From positions 37,224 through 101,223 of the forward strand of contig PAXI01000002.1 in NCBI GenBank assembly GCA_002714425.1: a stretch of DNA of 64,000 bases, read 5' to 3'. A program made the position numbers and the translations under genes. Shown piece after piece: positions 54,619 through 63,181 of this stretch. The DNA comes from Chloroflexota bacterium (GTDB lineage Bacteria > Chloroflexota > Dehalococcoidia > Lucifugimonadales > Lucifugimonadaceae). Every line of letters begins with the position of its first letter. Position 1 is the stretch's first letter. The notes under the pieces are model-generated. The model was given only the letters and a program-made list of their open reading frames with translations. It made no database searches and was not told the DNA's origin.

Positions 54619-55851
54619 TTGAAACTAATAAATACAAATATATATTATGGCTGGGTGATTGTAATTGTCATGGCAATATCAACAGCTGCAACAATGGGAA
54701 TGGGATCGCTAAATTTTGGATTATTTATAAATCCTATGGGAACCGAACTAAATATTGGTAGGTCAACTTTTGGCTTAGCTCAAACGGCAAGACAGTTCTC
54801 AAGTTCATTTACGGCTCCTATAATTGGAAAATTATTAGATAAATATGGATCAAGAATTTTATTACCTTTTGCTGCCTTAATAGTTGGAGTTTGCCTAATT
54901 GGTCTTTCATTTGTTCAATATGCCTGGCAAATCATTTTATTATTCATAATTATGGGTTTTGTTGGTTTAGCCGGGCCAGGAAATTTAGTAACCACAATAC
55001 CGGTGAATAAATGGTTTGTAAAAAAAAGAGCAAAAGCAATTGCATTTTCATCTATTGGAATTCCTATAGGTTCTTTAATATTTCTACCCGCCACTCAATT
55101 ATTTATTGATTCATTTGGATGGAGAAATGCTTGGATATTGTTATCCATTATTTCAATGATATTGATAATACCTATATCAATATTGTTCTTAAGAAGGCTT
55201 CCAGAAGATATAGGACTTCTACCAGATGGTAAAAAAAAACATTTACAAAAAGATAATAATGATATTGAAATTTCATGGAAAGTTAATGAATCAATAAAGA
55301 CTATTGAATTTTGGAAATTACTAATAATGTTCAGTTTTATTAATCTTGCATTAGGTACAATTGCAATCCACAGAATTCCTGATTTTATAGATAGAGGAAT
55401 AGATGCTAAATTAGTTGCTTTCGCCACAGCTTTAGATGCTGTAGCTGCAGGTATTAGTATATTCATAATAGGTAATATCCAAAAAAAAATACCAAATAAA
55501 ATTTTAACCTCTGTAGGTTTTATACTTATTACTATCGCTAGTGTAATAACAATTTATGCTCAATCATTTTTTCCGGTTCTTATTTCAATGATTATATTTG
55601 GATTTGGTATTGGAGGAATGTTATTCTTAAATAACTTTATATGGGCTGATTTTTTTGGAAGAAAATACTTAGGTTCAATCAGAGGTATAGTCATGCCAGT
55701 AACATTAATCATTGGAGGTACAGGAGCACCAATAGCGGGATATTTTTATGACTATTATGGTACATATAATAATATCTGGTGGTGTGGTATCATACTAATG
55801 TCTATATGTGTAATAATATCAATCACATTAAAAAAACCTACGAAAAAATAA
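54619..55851 (+). CDS. MFS transporter, oxalate/formate-antiporter-like
   Basis: A 410-residue polytopic protein with about 12 membrane segments. YGWVIVIVMAISTAATMGMGSLNFGLFINPMGTELNIGRSTFGLA near the start and LLDKYGSRILLPFAALIVG resemble the OFA/monocarboxylate-type MFS permeases. The central loop (DIGLLPDGKKKH) is also typical of that branch. It starts at TTG 54619 and is followed 4 bases later by a sulfatase, suggesting import of a (sulfated or desulfated) organic acid or sugar. Substrate unproven. Confidence 0.8.
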   Translation: MKLINTNIYYGWVIVIVMAISTAATMGMGSLNFGLFINPMGTELNIGRSTFGLAQTARQFSSSFTAPIIGKLLDKYGSRILLPFAALIVGVCLIGLSFVQYAWQIILLFIIMGFVGLAGPGNLVTTIPVNKWFVKKRAKAIAFSSIGIPIGSLIFLPATQLFIDSFGWRNAWILLSIISMILIIPISILFLRRLPEDIGLLPDGKKKHLQKDNNDIEISWKVNESIKTIEFWKLLIMFSFINLALGTIAIHRIPDFIDRGIDAKLVAFATALDAVAAGISIFIIGNIQKKIPNKILTSVGFILITIASVITIYAQSFFPVLISMIIFGFGIGGMLFLNNFIWADFFGRKYLGSIRGIVMPVTLIIGGTGAPIAGYFYDYYGTYNNIWWCGIILMSICVIISITLKKPTKK

Positions 55852-55855
55852 TATT

Positions 55856-57328
55856 ATGAAAAAAAATAAACCGAATATTCTTTTTATATTAACCGACCAA
55901 CAGAGACGCGATTCAATGAAAGCATATGGAAATAACTGGATTAATACTCCTAATTTAGATAGCCTTTCAGAAAAAAGTTTTGTTTTTGAAAATACTTACG
56001 TTACACAACCTGTTTGTACTCCTGCAAGAGCATCAATAATGACGGGTCTTTATCCACAAAAAACTGGCTTGCACAGAAACAATATCCCTCTAGACAAAAA
56101 TATAGATACTATTGGAGATCTCATTAATGAGAATTATTATAATGCCCACATGGGAAAGTGGCATCTTGGTGATGATATGATAGCTCAACGCGGCTTTGAC
56201 AAATGGATAGGAGTAGAAGATTTTCAAAGGATAAGGTCAACAAAAAAAGAATATAGGTATGTTGAGTCACCATATAATAATTGGTTAAAAAGTTTTGGTA
56301 TAAATCCCCCAGAAATTGAAAAAACATATGAAGCATGGGTAGGAAATGCTAACTTAACAGAAGAACAAACCCAGGCAGGATTTTTGGGACATAAAGCTTC
56401 AAAGTTCATCACTGAATTTCCAAAGTCTACACATAAGGAAAAACCATGGATGCTTTTTGTTAATTTTTTTGAGCCTCATCCCCCATATACTGGGCCATTC
56501 AATGGACTTTATGATCCTGATAAAATAGAAGTCGGTCCTTCCTTCAGAAAAAGACCTGATAATGGGTCATTGATTAATAAACTAAGATCAGATTTCTATA
56601 TGTCTGGTGGGGTAAATCCTCTTGGAGCAGAAGGTGGCGATATACATGACACAACTACTGAAGAAGGTTTTAGGAAACTAAGAGCTCAATATTTTGCAAA
56701 TGTAACACTAGTGGATAATCAGATAGGAAAAATTTTAAATGCATTAGAAGAATCAGGAGAATCTGATAACACAATAATAATTTTTACAAGTGAGCATGGG
56801 GAGATGGGAGGAGATCATGGAATGCTAGAGAAAAGATCATTATATGAAGAGTCTTCAAACGTACCATTATTAATTCATGTTCCAGAGCTAAATAATAATA
56901 AAAAAACTAATATCAAAGGTTCTATAAGTCAAGTTGATCTTGTACCTACCATTTTAGATCTCACTAGTTCAGAAATTCCAAAAACTCTCCATGGAAATTC
57001 TCTAGTTCCAGTCCTGAAAGGTGATGCTAATCTAAAAAATAATGATGTATTTATCCAATGGAATGGAATGAATGATAGAAATCTTGGAAGTCCTGAAATC
57101 AACCGAATGATAGCAGTACCATGGAGAGGTGTAATAACTGGAAATAGGTGGAAATTAAATTTATCTCCAGGTGATCAATGTGAATTATACGACCTTAATA
57201 CTGATCCTTATGAGATGAATAATTTATTTAATTTTTCTGGTCAGAAAGATCGTATAAGAGATATGGCTGCAAGAATTAGAGTTTGGCAAGATTTTACCGA
57301 AGATGATATGGTTTTGCCAACAGTATAA
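55856..57328 (+). CDS. Sulfatase (arylsulfatase A family)
   Basis: A 490-residue alkaline-phosphatase-fold enzyme hydrolysing sulfate esters (or, in some relatives, phosphonates). NILFILTDQQRRDSM supplies metal ligands; the signature C54-T-P-A-R has the cysteine converted to formylglycine in this family; GKWHLGD and FTSEHGEMGGDHGMLEK complete the active site. There is no signal peptide, so it looks cytoplasmic, which fits import by the adjacent MFS protein. The maturation enzyme is not in the window. A strong terminator follows. Confidence 0.9.
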   Translation: MKKNKPNILFILTDQQRRDSMKAYGNNWINTPNLDSLSEKSFVFENTYVTQPVCTPARASIMTGLYPQKTGLHRNNIPLDKNIDTIGDLINENYYNAHMGKWHLGDDMIAQRGFDKWIGVEDFQRIRSTKKEYRYVESPYNNWLKSFGINPPEIEKTYEAWVGNANLTEEQTQAGFLGHKASKFITEFPKSTHKEKPWMLFVNFFEPHPPYTGPFNGLYDPDKIEVGPSFRKRPDNGSLINKLRSDFYMSGGVNPLGAEGGDIHDTTTEEGFRKLRAQYFANVTLVDNQIGKILNALEESGESDNTIIIFTSEHGEMGGDHGMLEKRSLYEESSNVPLLIHVPELNNNKKTNIKGSISQVDLVPTILDLTSSEIPKTLHGNSLVPVLKGDANLKNNDVFIQWNGMNDRNLGSPEINRMIAVPWRGVITGNRWKLNLSPGDQCELYDLNTDPYEMNNLFNFSGQKDRIRDMAARIRVWQDFTEDDMVLPTV

Positions 57329-57345
57329 AAAATTACAATTAAAGT

Positions 57346-57375
57346 AAAAACCTCCGAAAAAAATCGGAGGTTTTT
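57346..57375. terminator. Bidirectional intrinsic terminator
   Basis: AAAAACCTCCGA (57346-57357) pairs perfectly with TCGGAGGTTTTT (57364-57375) over 12 bases around a 6-A loop. With T runs on both strands it can stop both the sulfatase transcript and the convergent substrate-binding protein transcript. Confidence 0.92.
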
Positions 57376-57411
57376 GTAGATTAGAAACTGTAAGCGGAGG
57401 AATTTTTTATA

Positions 57412-58428
57412 TTATTGCAATGCTCCTACTTCAGTAAGTAAAGCAACTGTTCCTTCTATGTCTTTCAATTCAGCAATATCTATATCAAACTTCTTAATAT
57501 CTGATAAAGGAGTAAGCATTCTATTAGGCTTAGCTCCATCATTTAGTGGATATTCATAAGTTTGAGAAGCAAAGAATTGCTGTCCTACTGGACTTAACAA
57601 AAATTTTAAGAATTTTTCAGCATTATCTTTGTTATCTGATTGCTCTAGCACCCCTGCACCTGCAACTAAGACTATTGAACCTGGGTCATCAGCTGTTGTG
57701 TGATAATTTCTAGCTCCAAATGTTTCACCATTTTCAGCAATAAATCGATGTAAGTAATAGTGATTTACAAAACCAACCTCTATTTCACCCTTACCAGCAG
57801 CTTCTACAGTAGGAGTATTTTTTGCATAGAATTTCGGCTCATTTGCCATAATTCCTTCTAACCATGATTTAGTTTTTTCATCACCCCATGTTAGTCTCAT
57901 ACCAGTTACCATTGCATGAAAGGAACTATTTGTTGGAGGAAACCCTATTTTTCCTTTCCATTTTGGATCTGTGAAACCTTCAAGGGAAGCAGGTAAGTCT
58001 GATGGCGATACAGCATCTGTATTATAAACTACCACTCTAGCTCTGCCAGATGTTCCAACCCATTTATTTTGAGGATCTCTAGCCCATTCAGGTACCAAAG
58101 AAGTAACATCATTAGATAAAGTTGTAAGCATAGCATCGACTGAACCAAGACCACCAGGATCTTGAGCAAAGAAAACATCTGCAGGAGTCTTGTCACCTTC
58201 CTCTAATAAAGTGGAAGCCATAGCTGTTGTTTTACCATAATTAACCTCTACTTCAATTCCGCTCATATCAGAGAACTGATCAATAAGTGGTTGAACAAGT
58301 GATTCACCTCTTCCAGAGTAGATAACTAGTGGTTTATCAGGAGCTTCTTCAGTAGTGCATGCAAATATCATTACACTTACCAAAGTTAGCATCATAAGTA
58401 AAATAATTTTTTTCAATTTATACCTCAT
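57412..58428 (-). CDS. Iron(III)-type ABC transporter substrate-binding lipoprotein (FbpA/FutA-like)
   Basis: Captures a ferric ion or complex outside the membrane for an ABC importer. With the ATG at 58428, a short basic start and hydrophobic core lead to a lipobox (IFAC, Cys24), so it is lipid-anchored. LVIYSGRGESLVQPLIDQFS is the classic family opening, and NHYYLHR has the paired tyrosines (224, 225) that bind iron in FbpA/FutA. At 338 residues it is normal. An upstream in-frame start (58503) would put 25 odd residues before the signal peptide and is rejected. No permease or ATPase gene is adjacent. Confidence 0.88.
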   Translation of the reverse strand: MRYKLKKIILLMMLTLVSVMIFACTTEEAPDKPLVIYSGRGESLVQPLIDQFSDMSGIEVEVNYGKTTAMASTLLEEGDKTPADVFFAQDPGGLGSVDAMLTTLSNDVTSLVPEWARDPQNKWVGTSGRARVVVYNTDAVSPSDLPASLEGFTDPKWKGKIGFPPTNSSFHAMVTGMRLTWGDEKTKSWLEGIMANEPKFYAKNTPTVEAAGKGEIEVGFVNHYYLHRFIAENGETFGARNYHTTADDPGSIVLVAGAGVLEQSDNKDNAEKFLKFLLSPVGQQFFASQTYEYPLNDGAKPNRMLTPLSDIKKFDIDIAELKDIEGTVALLTEVGALQ

Positions 58429-58443
58429 ATATATTATTTCAAG

Positions 58444-58470
58444 AATTGTATACCAAATTAGTATACAATT
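58444..58470. promoter_or_regulatory. Perfect inverted repeat, probable operator of the iron-binding lipoprotein gene
   Basis: AATTGTATAC (58444-58453) and GTATACAATT (58461-58470) form a perfect 10-base inverted repeat with a 7-base spacer, 16 bases before the lipoprotein ATG. A further GTATACCAAA (58511-58520) repeats 58448-58457. The position fits a repressor site controlling an iron uptake gene; the protein that binds is unknown, and the motif is not a standard Fur or DtxR box. Confidence 0.6.
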
Positions 58471-58474
58471 ATCC

Positions 58475-58503
58475 AAATTAACAAAATTTATATATTGTGT
58501 CAA
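58475..58503 (-). promoter_or_regulatory. Candidate promoter of the iron-binding lipoprotein gene
   Basis: On the minus strand a perfect TTGACA (58503-58498) is followed after 17 bases by a weak -10 (TAATTT, 58480-58475). The inverted repeat begins 5 bases downstream, where a repressor would block initiation. Confidence 0.4.
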
Positions 58504-58589
58504 TATAATAGTATACCAAAATGATAAGGAATTATTTTTTATTGATAATTAAATATATAATAAACAAAGATTAAATATTTTTAACAGTT

Positions 58590-59345
58590 ATGAAAATTAT
58601 TGCACATAGAGGCGCGTCGGCATTAAGACCTGAGAATACAATAGCAAGTTTTGACCTAGCTATTGAAAGTGGTTTCAAGTTGATCGAATTGGACGTTCAC
58701 CTTACAAGTGATAATATACCGGTAATTATGCATGATGAGACTGTAGATCGAACAACTAATGGTACAGGTAATATTAACTCACTTAGTCTTAAAGATATAA
58801 AAAAATTAAATGCTGGTTATAATTTTGATAGTCAAATTAAATATCTAGAGAATATACCTACTCTTTCAGAAATAATTAGTAGGTATAAAAATTCTTCTCA
58901 TATTTTTATTGAAATTAAATCAAGGGATAAAAAAATAATCCCAATAATTAAGGATTTATTAGTCAAGAATAAGTTATACAATGACAAAATATTCGAAACT
59001 TTGTATCTTGGAATACCAGGAGTATCAATTATTTCTTTTGATATAAATCAACTTATTCTATCTAAAAGTATTTCTCCACATATAAATCATGGCTATCTTG
59101 TCAAAATTGCAAGCGAGAATGATATAGAAATCTGCAAAAAATATGGTTTTCTAGGAATTTTTCCCTATATTAATAATATAAGTAAAAAATTTGTTGATCA
59201 TGCTCGATCTAACAAACTATTTATTGGAGCATGGGGTGTAATGAGTGAGGATGAAGTCATTCTTGCTAAACAATTAGGTTTATCTGGAATAACGGTTGAT
59301 AATCCTAGCGAGGTAAATACTCAACTAAAGAGACTTGAAAAATAA
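58590..59345 (+). CDS. Glycerophosphodiester phosphodiesterase
   Basis: Hydrolyses deacylated phospholipids to glycerol 3-phosphate plus an alcohol. The GDPD barrel opens with His6-Arg7 (IIAHRGAS), RPENT, Glu33-x-Asp35 (IELDVHLTSD) and His48 (VIMHDETVDRTTNGTG), and ends WGVMSEDEV and GITVDNPSE. At 251 residues it is the cytoplasmic UgpQ-like size with no signal peptide. It diverges from the iron-binding lipoprotein gene, sharing the operator region, and overlaps the convergent UMF1 gene by 21 bases. Confidence 0.9.
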   Translation: MKIIAHRGASALRPENTIASFDLAIESGFKLIELDVHLTSDNIPVIMHDETVDRTTNGTGNINSLSLKDIKKLNAGYNFDSQIKYLENIPTLSEIISRYKNSSHIFIEIKSRDKKIIPIIKDLLVKNKLYNDKIFETLYLGIPGVSIISFDINQLILSKSISPHINHGYLVKIASENDIEICKKYGFLGIFPYINNISKKFVDHARSNKLFIGAWGVMSEDEVILAKQLGLSGITVDNPSEVNTQLKRLEK

Positions 59346-61040
59346 ATCTTCATCGTTTTTTGCTGCTCTCATACCTTCTTCAACATTCACAAACCTAAGT
59401 GAAAGCATACCCACTACAATTAATAAACAAACAGCCATTATTGCGACTCTAGCATCCATAGCTGCAGAAACAGCAACGAAAATCATAGGGCCAATAACCG
59501 ATGATGCTTTACCTGCAAATCCAAAAAATGAAAAGAATTCGGCTGTTCTGTGCTTAGGAGTTATTTTAGAAAACAAACTTCTAGCAAGTGCTTGACTTCC
59601 ACCCATAACTAACCCAACTGCTATTCCTAATAAAAGCCATTGATATTCAACAGAAAGCCCTAAAGGATACCAAATATTTTGTCTCATAAATTTAGGCCAC
59701 CAATCAATACCTCCTTCACCAAGAGAACTTGGATGTTTAGGCCCAATAGACTGAATATTATTTAACTGCCCACCCGAAACAATAATTGAATATTCAGAAG
59801 CTTTATTTTCTGATACAAATTCAACTAAATTGTTAGCTTGTTCATAGGTTAATTTTTCATTTTTTTCAATTGAAGCTGAATAAATTTGATTTCTTAACAA
59901 GAGTTCATTCCAATCGTTAGATTTTTTGTCACTGTCAAATTCAGGAACAGATTCTACATTATAAACACCAGAAAAATATGTAATACTATAGTCAAATTCA
60001 GAGGCTTTTTCAGGTTTCAAAGGAGTAATAGATATGGCAAATATAACTATTACAGTCCAAATTACCAAAGATAAAAATAGAGCATTTTTAGTATTAATCA
60101 TCCTACTCAATTTGTTAAATAGCAATGATCCAGCTGCTGCAGTAAATTGAACTAGAAGTATAGTAATAACAGCAAACATTAATGGAAGACCCAAAGTATC
60201 TGCAGCATATGCTCCTGCTATTGCTAATATAGTTTGAATACCATCATTAAATAATAAATAACTACCAAGATACATTGTCATTGACTTAAATTTCTTGATA
60301 TTTTTAGCCGTTTTAGATAACTCTTGAATAGATAGATTGAAGACTTGTGAAATTTTTAGATTAATCATAGGTTTTTCAATTTTTGGCTCTGGGATTACCC
60401 TTAGAGTCCATATAGACCAGCCAAACCACCACAAGCCAATAGAGGCAATTGACAATCTTGTAATCAAGTCTTCGCTAGATGTATCCTGAAAAAGGAATAT
60501 AAGTATAGCATGTATCAGTAATAATAATCCTCCTCCAATATAACCATAAGCAAAACCTATGCCACTCACATCATCTTGAAGTTCATTAGGCGCTATGTTG
60601 GGCAAAAAAGCATTGTATATAACAATAGCTCCAGCAAAACCAATATTACCCATAAAAAAAGATCCCATGACCCAAGCCCAATTAAAATCAGTATAGACTC
60701 CAAAAAAAACTAAAATTGTAAAAAATGACCCTAATAAAGTATATATGAGTAATAATGTCTTTTTTATTGGTATTCTATCTGCAACAACACCAAGCACAGG
60801 ACTTGCAAAGGCGACAATAGCAGTGGAAATAGCTATACCAAAACTCCATGTGGATGTTGGAGTAAAAGTCATTCCTAAAAAGGTTGCTTCATCACCAAAA
60901 GCATCTTGAAAAACAGCTACAAAATATATTGGGAAAATAGCTGCTACACCACTCGTTGCAAAAGCCGAATTCGCCCAATCATACATACACCATGCCCTAA
61001 TTATTTTTTGCTTCCTTTTTGATAAATCAGAAATTTTCAT
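59325..61040 (-). CDS. UMF1 (Atg22-like) MFS transporter with an extra soluble domain
   Basis: A 571-residue permease. ARAWCMYDWANSAFATSGVAAIFPIYF is the UMF1/Atg22 opening, with GVVADRIPIKKTLL as the MFS loop and SRSLFSKITPKHRTAEFFSFFGFAGKASSVIGP as the C-terminal signature. Typical bacterial members have about 420-450 residues; here roughly residues 340-450 are a polar, non-membrane insertion between helices (PEKASEFDYSITYFSGVYNV through GGIDWWPKF). Relatives export amino acids or are uncharacterised. A GGTGAGGG ribosome site precedes the ATG. Confidence 0.85.
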   Translation of the reverse strand: MKISDLSKRKQKIIRAWCMYDWANSAFATSGVAAIFPIYFVAVFQDAFGDEATFLGMTFTPTSTWSFGIAISTAIVAFASPVLGVVADRIPIKKTLLLIYTLLGSFFTILVFFGVYTDFNWAWVMGSFFMGNIGFAGAIVIYNAFLPNIAPNELQDDVSGIGFAYGYIGGGLLLLIHAILIFLFQDTSSEDLITRLSIASIGLWWFGWSIWTLRVIPEPKIEKPMINLKISQVFNLSIQELSKTAKNIKKFKSMTMYLGSYLLFNDGIQTILAIAGAYAADTLGLPLMFAVITILLVQFTAAAGSLLFNKLSRMINTKNALFLSLVIWTVIVIFAISITPLKPEKASEFDYSITYFSGVYNVESVPEFDSDKKSNDWNELLLRNQIYSASIEKNEKLTYEQANNLVEFVSENKASEYSIIVSGGQLNNIQSIGPKHPSSLGEGGIDWWPKFMRQNIWYPLGLSVEYQWLLLGIAVGLVMGGSQALARSLFSKITPKHRTAEFFSFFGFAGKASSVIGPMIFVAVSAAMDARVAIMAVCLLIVVGMLSLRFVNVEEGMRAAKNDEDLFFKSL

Positions 61041-61054
61041 ATACCCTCACCATA

Positions 61055-62521
61055 CTATATTGTTAAAGACTGACTAACTATCCATAGACTCAATATAGTA
61101 TAACCAATCATTAAAATAAGAAATGGATATTGACTATAATTTGCATCTTTTTCGTTTTTTGATAATCTTACAGCGTAAACATGAGATGTAAATACTGAGC
61201 CAATATGACCAAGTATTATTAGGCCTACTGAAATAGAATGAGCTAATTCTAGGTTAAAATCTCTATTTACCTTAAAGTTACTTGTACCAAATAAATTCCA
61301 TCCATAACCGAATGGATCAGAAATTAGCGCAATAGTTTCTTGGCCGGTAACTATAAAATACCATAAGTAATGTGAGAGATGATAAGCAACTGCTATGGGC
61401 AATAAAGTTATAACGAATATTGAAGCAATTTCACTAGTACTAATATTTAATTTTCCAAATAATTTAATTAATTTACAAAAAGAAAAAAATATAATCACGA
61501 AAGATAAAAATAAAAGAATTAGAGATATGAATTGAACAAAAAATCTAAGATAATCATTTCTGGAAAACTCATAAATTACTTCAATCCAAATATCGGTCAT
61601 TGAAATACCATCAAAAGTCACCGTCGATAGCACTAAAATTATAAAAATTACTAAGGGAAAGCTTATTTTGTTACTAATTAAAAGTCCTGATGAAGGATAT
61701 CTTATGAAATATTTATATTTGGATAAATCTTTTTTATCAAATAAATCACTAGTACCTTGTTTTTTTATTTTGTTACTTTTTTCAATAAATGATAGTTTTG
61801 AAAACAGTTCAAATATAATGGTAAAAATATCTGATTTTTGAAGCCAAGTATTACCACCATATATATACATACCTAGCCAAATAAAAATTGAGTAGAAAAT
61901 TACAAAAAATGATATGTTTCTTGGTTTATCGGATCCTTCAAAAATCAATTCAAAAATAGCAAATATTAAAAATAACGCTACAGCGGGCCAGTAATCAAAA
62001 TATTTTGGATAAGTGTAATTTCGCCTATCTGTAAAACCTAGCAATTTTTCAAAAAATTCGAACAATACTTTTAGAGGATTAATGTAAAACCAAAAATTTC
62101 CAAAAATTGAACTTAATATAGAAAATCCTGCCCAAAATACTACCCAAAATAAAATAGATGACAAACTATAAATTTCATTATAATTCCCAATAAAACCAGA
62201 AATAATAATTAGCAAATATAAAGATATAATGAAAATCTTTAAAAAACCAACAAAAACCTTAACCATAAGATTATTTTCTAAATCTATATTTATTTGCTTT
62301 TTTTGATAATCAACTAATCCGGGAATATTTCTTCCATACGAACCAATTATTATGAATGAAAGAAGTACAGTTATTGCACCACCTAAAATATATATCCACA
62401 AAGGAAAGGTAGTTTCAACTTTCGTAACAGTTCCATGTGCATACAGATTATTTGATACAAATAAAGTAAATATTGAAAAGATTACATAAAAAGAAATATT
62501 TTTGAATTTAAAAAAAAACAT
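61055..62521 (-). CDS. Unknown polytopic membrane protein
   Basis: A 488-residue protein with about 12 hydrophobic segments and a signal-like N-terminus ending LYAHGTVTK. Conserved-looking elements are GSYGRNIPGL, FWFYINPLKVLFEFFEKLLGF, TFDGISMTDIW, YHLSHYLWYFIVTGQ and a late GHIGSVFTSHVYAVRLS. The AHG start, an NP-x(3)L segment and histidines in late helices recall an actinobacterial membrane family sometimes labelled fenitrothion hydrolase, but that is from memory and the function is not established. It lies 14 bases upstream of the UMF1 gene and is probably co-transcribed with it. Confidence 0.65.
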   Translation of the reverse strand: MFFFKFKNISFYVIFSIFTLFVSNNLYAHGTVTKVETTFPLWIYILGGAITVLLSFIIIGSYGRNIPGLVDYQKKQINIDLENNLMVKVFVGFLKIFIISLYLLIIISGFIGNYNEIYSLSSILFWVVFWAGFSILSSIFGNFWFYINPLKVLFEFFEKLLGFTDRRNYTYPKYFDYWPAVALFLIFAIFELIFEGSDKPRNISFFVIFYSIFIWLGMYIYGGNTWLQKSDIFTIIFELFSKLSFIEKSNKIKKQGTSDLFDKKDLSKYKYFIRYPSSGLLISNKISFPLVIFIILVLSTVTFDGISMTDIWIEVIYEFSRNDYLRFFVQFISLILLFLSFVIIFFSFCKLIKLFGKLNISTSEIASIFVITLLPIAVAYHLSHYLWYFIVTGQETIALISDPFGYGWNLFGTSNFKVNRDFNLELAHSISVGLIILGHIGSVFTSHVYAVRLSKNEKDANYSQYPFLILMIGYTILSLWIVSQSLTI

Positions 62522-62577
62522 TAATTACTTTTATCTCCATTTGTATAATGTATCATAAATAAAAAACTAATATTTAT

Positions 62578-63129
62578 ATGAATGCAAATAAAAAAATATT
62601 TTTTTGGCTTGACCTTGAGATGACAGGTCTTGGGGATGACCAATTCATAATAGAAATTGCATCTGCAATTACTGACGATGATTTAAATATTATTGCCGAA
62701 GGTCCTGAAATTGCTATACTTCGTTCTGATGAAGAACTATCAAATATGGAAAGCTGGCCTGCTAAACAGCATAAAGAATCCGGTCTTTTGCAAAGAGTAA
62801 ACGATTCAAAAATTGATATTAAAAAAGCTGAAAAATTAACATTGAATTTCCTAAAAAAATATGCAAAAAAAAATCAAGCAATTTTGTGCGGTAACTCTAT
62901 ATGGGTTGATAGAAAATTTCTCAGAAAAGAAATGCCTATTTTGGAAGAATATTTATTCTATCGTATGGTAGATGTTTCTTCCTTAAAAGAAATCATAAAC
63001 AAATGGTATGTATCTAAAGAACAATATAAAGAAAAGCACAGCTCTCATCTTGCAATGTCAGATATCAAAGACAGTATTGATGAATTGAAATGGTACAGGG
63101 AAAACTTCTTTATAAATAAAGATACATAA
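62578..63129 (+). CDS. orn: Oligoribonuclease
   Basis: A DEDDh 3'-5' exonuclease that finishes RNA decay by hydrolysing 2-5-base fragments, including pGpG from cyclic-di-GMP. Asp12 and Glu14 (WLDLEMTGL), GNSIWVDRKFL and HSSHLAMSDIKDSIDELKWY (catalytic His and Asp) are clear. At 183 residues it is normal. The ATG at 62578 has a weak ribosome site. It is transcribed alone, divergent from the unknown membrane protein gene. Confidence 0.95.
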   Translation: MNANKKIFFWLDLEMTGLGDDQFIIEIASAITDDDLNIIAEGPEIAILRSDEELSNMESWPAKQHKESGLLQRVNDSKIDIKKAEKLTLNFLKKYAKKNQAILCGNSIWVDRKFLRKEMPILEEYLFYRMVDVSSLKEIINKWYVSKEQYKEKHSSHLAMSDIKDSIDELKWYRENFFINKDT

Positions 63130-63181
63130 TATTGCAACGAGGGCCTCAAATAGGTTTTTAGAAAATAAGAATCTATGAGTA

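Noticed and set aside
58429..58503. Longer form of the iron-binding protein starting at 58503
   Set aside because: It would bury the signal peptide and lipobox behind 25 residues and run through the palindromic operator.
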